From Fibrobacterota bacterium (GTDB taxonomy: Bacteria; Fibrobacterota; Chitinivibrionia; Chitinivibrionales; FEN-1185): 64,000 nucleotides of DNA. Below the pieces are notes generated by a model, which did not search any database, was not told the origin of the DNA, and saw only the letters and a list, made by a program, of their open reading frames with translations. Position numbers and translations under genes: made by a program. How positions within the stretch are numbered: position 1 is the stretch's first letter; each line of letters opens with the position of its first letter. Positions 61,680 through 64,000 of this stretch are shown piece by piece. The DNA lies in assembly GCA_003165595.1 (NCBI GenBank), contig PLWQ01000012.1, positions 24,600 to 88,599 of the forward strand, in the 5' to 3' direction.

Positions 61680-62697
61680 TGGCACAACAGCGAGGTTGTT
61701 TGTGGACAGGAAATATCAACGGTCCCTTGGTAATTGGAGGTTGCTGCGATGCTGCGGAGCGGCAGTTTGCATCGCACTTGTTTGCGTTTTGTTCTTGATG
61801 AAGCCTGCGTCCGGCGCACTGCTCGACGATGCGAATGCGCTGTATGGCGCCGGAAAGCTCCCCGAGGCGATACGTTTGTACAAGCAGGCATCCTTGTCGG
61901 GCGAGAATCCCGCCTTGTGTTCCTACAACGCCGCCAATGCTTATTACCAGCTCGACAGCCTTGCGCGCGCCGTGGTGTACTACCGCGCCTGCATCAATGC
62001 GGCGCCCGGTTTCTTCAAAGCATATCTTAATCTGTCGGTAGTGTATTTCGCCCTGAACGACATGGGAAATTGCATTGCGACGATGCACCAAGGCCTTAGG
62101 CTGGAACCGAATCAACAAAAGGCCATGCTGCTGCTTGCGGCCGCATACAGGCGATGCGGCGCATTGGCGCAGAGCATCGCGGCATTTGAGGATCTCGCCC
62201 ATGCCTATCCCGACATGGAAGAACCCTACATCGCCATGGGTGAGCTGTACCGTGACCTCGACGACCCGGCAATGGCAATCAAATGGTTTGAGTCGTATCC
62301 GTCCAGCGGCAAGAACGGCGCGTATGTGGCGCTGGGTCTTGCCGATTTGTACGAATCCATGGGAAATCTTGAACGGGCGCTGTTCTACCTCGACCGTTCT
62401 TTCACTTTCGACAAGACCAAGAAGTGGACGCTGTACCGGATTGCGGTCCTGCAACAGAAGATGGGAAACGAGCTTGTGGCACTGGAAACGGCCCGGACCG
62501 GCTTTGACGCCTTTCCCGATTTCCCCCAGCTTGCGATACTTGCGGGAACGATCTCTTTTTCCCGCGGCTTTCTTGGCGAAGCTGAGAAATTCTACGGCGC
62601 GGCCGAAAGGCTCGGCAGCCCGGACGCCGTTGTCGGACTTGCGAATGTGAAGAACAAGAGAAAGACTATTGAGGAAGAAGCGGCGGCGTTAAGGTAG
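61669..62697 (+). CDS. TPR-repeat periplasmic protein of the TonB cluster
   Basis: 342 residues. A TM or signal anchor (about 25-45) is followed by about seven TPR motifs (ALYGAGKLPEAIRLYKQA, ANAYYQLDSLARAVVYYRACI, LNLSVVYFALNDMGNCIATM ...). In Vibrio-like TonB2 systems a TPR protein follows tonB, so this fits a scaffold role in the energising complex. Its start overlaps the tonB stop, so it is co-transcribed. Confidence 0.85.
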   Translation: MNSSGTTARLFVDRKYQRSLGNWRLLRCCGAAVCIALVCVLFLMKPASGALLDDANALYGAGKLPEAIRLYKQASLSGENPALCSYNAANAYYQLDSLARAVVYYRACINAAPGFFKAYLNLSVVYFALNDMGNCIATMHQGLRLEPNQQKAMLLLAAAYRRCGALAQSIAAFEDLAHAYPDMEEPYIAMGELYRDLDDPAMAIKWFESYPSSGKNGAYVALGLADLYESMGNLERALFYLDRSFTFDKTKKWTLYRIAVLQQKMGNELVALETARTGFDAFPDFPQLAILAGTISFSRGFLGEAEKFYGAAERLGSPDAVVGLANVKNKRKTIEEEAAALR

Positions 62698-62763
62698 TAA
62701 ACCGGAAAGATGCTTGTACTATTTTCGACGGATAACAACGATCCTGCGGCTCGAAAGGAAGAC

Positions 62764-63522
62764 ATGAATACCACAAAGGGCGAACTGTTCAGCAAGGTTC
62801 CGGAAGTAACGCTGATCTTCTGGATCATGAAGATTCTGGCGACAACGCTCGGCGAGATCGGCGGAGATGCGCTGTCGATGTCCATGAATCTCGGCTATCT
62901 GGTGAGCACAGGAATATTTGCAATACTGTTTCTGATTGCGGTCACCATCCAAATCACTGCAAGGAAATTTCATCCGACTATTTACTGGCTCACTATCATC
63001 GCAACGACAACAATAGGAACGACCATGGCCGATTTTGCGGATCGATCGCTTCACATCGGCTATGCGGGCGGAACGGCGCTGTTGTTCACGCTGCTCATGA
63101 CGTCGCTGTTCGTTTGGCATCGAGCTCTCGGATCCATTGCCGTGAACACCGTGAGTTCGCCGAAATCGGAAATGTTCTATTGGATTACGATAATGTTTTC
63201 TCAGACGCTGGGCACTGCGCTGGGCGACTGGACCGCCGATACCGCGGGCATAGGCTATGTTCGCGGCGCGATGGTGTTCGGCGGCATGCTTCTGGTGATC
63301 GCGTTGCTCTACTACCGTTCAAAGATATCTCGAACGGGTTTATTCTGGGCTGCTTTTATCCTCACCCGTCCTCTCGGCGCTGTTGTCGGCGACTTTCTTG
63401 ACAAACCCATAGGAAAAGGCGGCCTGGAAATAGGCCGCTTCGCGGCCTCCGGCGTCATTCTGGCCCTTATCCTCGTGCTTGTTTTTGTTTTGCCGCACAG
63501 AGCGGCGAGAAAGGCACACTAA
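62764..63522 (+). CDS. DUF347/COG4705 membrane protein
   Basis: 252 residues. The start KVPEVTLIFWIMKILATTLGEIGGDALS and the later IMFSQTLGTALGDWTADTAG and PLGAVVGDFLDKP are the repeated T-L-G-x-x-x-G-D motifs of DUF347, a multi-span membrane-anchored protein family of unknown function. AAAGGA lies 7 nt before the ATG. It follows the TPR gene after 66 nt. A truncated copy of the same gene's start is present at 47389-47454. Confidence 0.85.
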   Translation: MNTTKGELFSKVPEVTLIFWIMKILATTLGEIGGDALSMSMNLGYLVSTGIFAILFLIAVTIQITARKFHPTIYWLTIIATTTIGTTMADFADRSLHIGYAGGTALLFTLLMTSLFVWHRALGSIAVNTVSSPKSEMFYWITIMFSQTLGTALGDWTADTAGIGYVRGAMVFGGMLLVIALLYYRSKISRTGLFWAAFILTRPLGAVVGDFLDKPIGKGGLEIGRFAASGVILALILVLVFVLPHRAARKAH

Positions 63523-64000
63523 CCACTTGTAAATTGTGCAATAAGATTGACGGTTAGTCCTAAATCACTAAGATAGGCTTGGGCGTTGCCCCGTTGCGCG
63601 GGGCCGGTCTCCCTCCAGGCTCGGCCGGTTGGCCTCGGTGCTGCCTGCCGCAATGCCTGGCGGCGCGGTCAGGCAGCCCTGCGGTTTCGCGCACCTTGCG
63701 GTCCACCTAACGCGCGGGCAGAAGCACTATTGCCGCGATTTTTGCAGGCTCATTGTTAAAGAGATTCTCTGCGCCGGAAAGTAGCAAAGCGTAAAGAGTT
63801 TTCCGAATCCTTGATTCATAGCCGCGAAGCGGCATTCCTCTGCGAAGGCGTTGCGGAAACGGGACACGCGCACTGCACCAGCAGTGCGCCTCGTGCACGT
63901 TTCCGCTGGGCAGCGACCAAGACAGCATACTGTTCTCTGGGAGCTGAGGCGATTACGCCCGCGTTGGCAGGTTGTGAGCCAACGGGTATGGGTGCAGATC
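63523..64000. other. Terminal intergenic region with repeat A5
   Basis: About 480 bases to the window end with family A copy A5 (63579-63713). Beyond 63800 I see no gene supported by family content. Confidence 0.4.
63579..63713 (+). repeat. Dispersed repeat family A, copy A5
   Basis: It begins TTGGGCGTTGCCCCGTTGCG, continues GGGCCGGTCTCCCTCCAGGC, CTCGGCCGGTTGGCCTCGG, CAATGCCTGGCGGCGCGGTC, and ends GCGGTCCACCTAACGC. A GGGCAGAAG block follows as in A2/A3. It is very close to A2 at both ends and differs in the middle. Confidence 0.75.

Noticed and set aside
8407-63713. Repeat family A as integron attC sites
   Set aside because: The ends contain GTTGGGC and ACCTAAC, which fit the core-site consensus, but in the order GTTRRRY...RYYYAAC, the reverse of attC. 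No integrase or cassette array is present. They remain an unexplained repeat.
1-64000. CRISPR array, prophage or complete IS element
   Set aside because: No regularly spaced identical repeats with unique spacers, no capsid or terminase genes, and no transposase or integrase frames were seen.

Overview
The window is a dense bacterial chromosome segment in which almost every gene has a good Shine-Dalgarno site. Four traits point to the FCB group, most likely a Fibrobacterota/Chitinispirillum-like organism: several secreted proteins carry a C-terminal FlgD-like or sorting-type domain; there are outer-membrane proteins with a complete TonB system; DUF4389 paralogues occur; and the housekeeping dnaG-rpoD pair has a Gram-negative layout. 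The taxon is an inference, because there is no rRNA and no search could be run.

Layout. 1-8.1 kb: the N-terminus of a GH2-like secreted protein, tRNA-Arg(UCG), an orphan receiver protein, a secreted ThuA-domain protein, a DUF4389 / small membrane protein / M48 peptidase operon, then dnaG-rpoD. 8.6-19.5 kb (mostly minus strand): a full phosphate operon in the order pstC-pstA-pstB-phoU-phoB-phoR-phoU, preceded by pstS-porin and a GDPD-like gene. 19.8-30.1 kb: a CarboxypepD_reg-like protein, a ParA-like ATPase divergent from a CBS/hybrid histidine kinase, a PHP-glycosyltransferase fusion with a GH67-like partner, and an unusual pyruvate kinase. 30.4-39.1 kb: YibE/F, a secreted purple acid phosphatase, a second DUF4389 gene, an NmrA-like protein, small hypotheticals, arsenate reductase, a DUF4388 protein and a PiT phosphate transporter. 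39.5-50.9 kb: a more accessory stretch with small enzymes, gene remnants, dispersed repeats and a MntA-HepT toxin-antitoxin pair. 51-63.5 kb: a second acid phosphatase, a TonB-dependent receptor and a parallel beta-helix protein, divergent from a TonB-energising cluster (DUF3450, TtpC-like, fused ExbB-ExbD, TonB, TPR) followed by a DUF347 membrane protein.

The unifying signal is regulatory. Upstream of at least ten transcription units I find direct repeats of the pentamer CTAAC (variants CTAAT, GTAAC, CTCAC, CTCAG) spaced exactly 11 nt apart. That architecture is the one known for PhoB/PhoP boxes. Units carrying it include pstS, pstC, pit, the GDPD-like gene, arsC, the pyruvate kinase-like gene, the ParA/kinase pair and several small unknowns. 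Much of the window therefore reads as a phosphate-starvation island of roughly 30-50 kb: uptake (Pst, PiT, porin, TonB receptor), extracellular phosphatases, arsenate defence, probable envelope or carbon remodelling enzymes, and several proteins with no described role in the Pho response.

Two dispersed intergenic repeat families are also present. Family A has five copies of about 135-142 bp, GC-rich, with ends TTGGGCG...AACGC. Family B has about four copies, each with one or two hairpins. One family A copy lies inside the exb-tonB operon.
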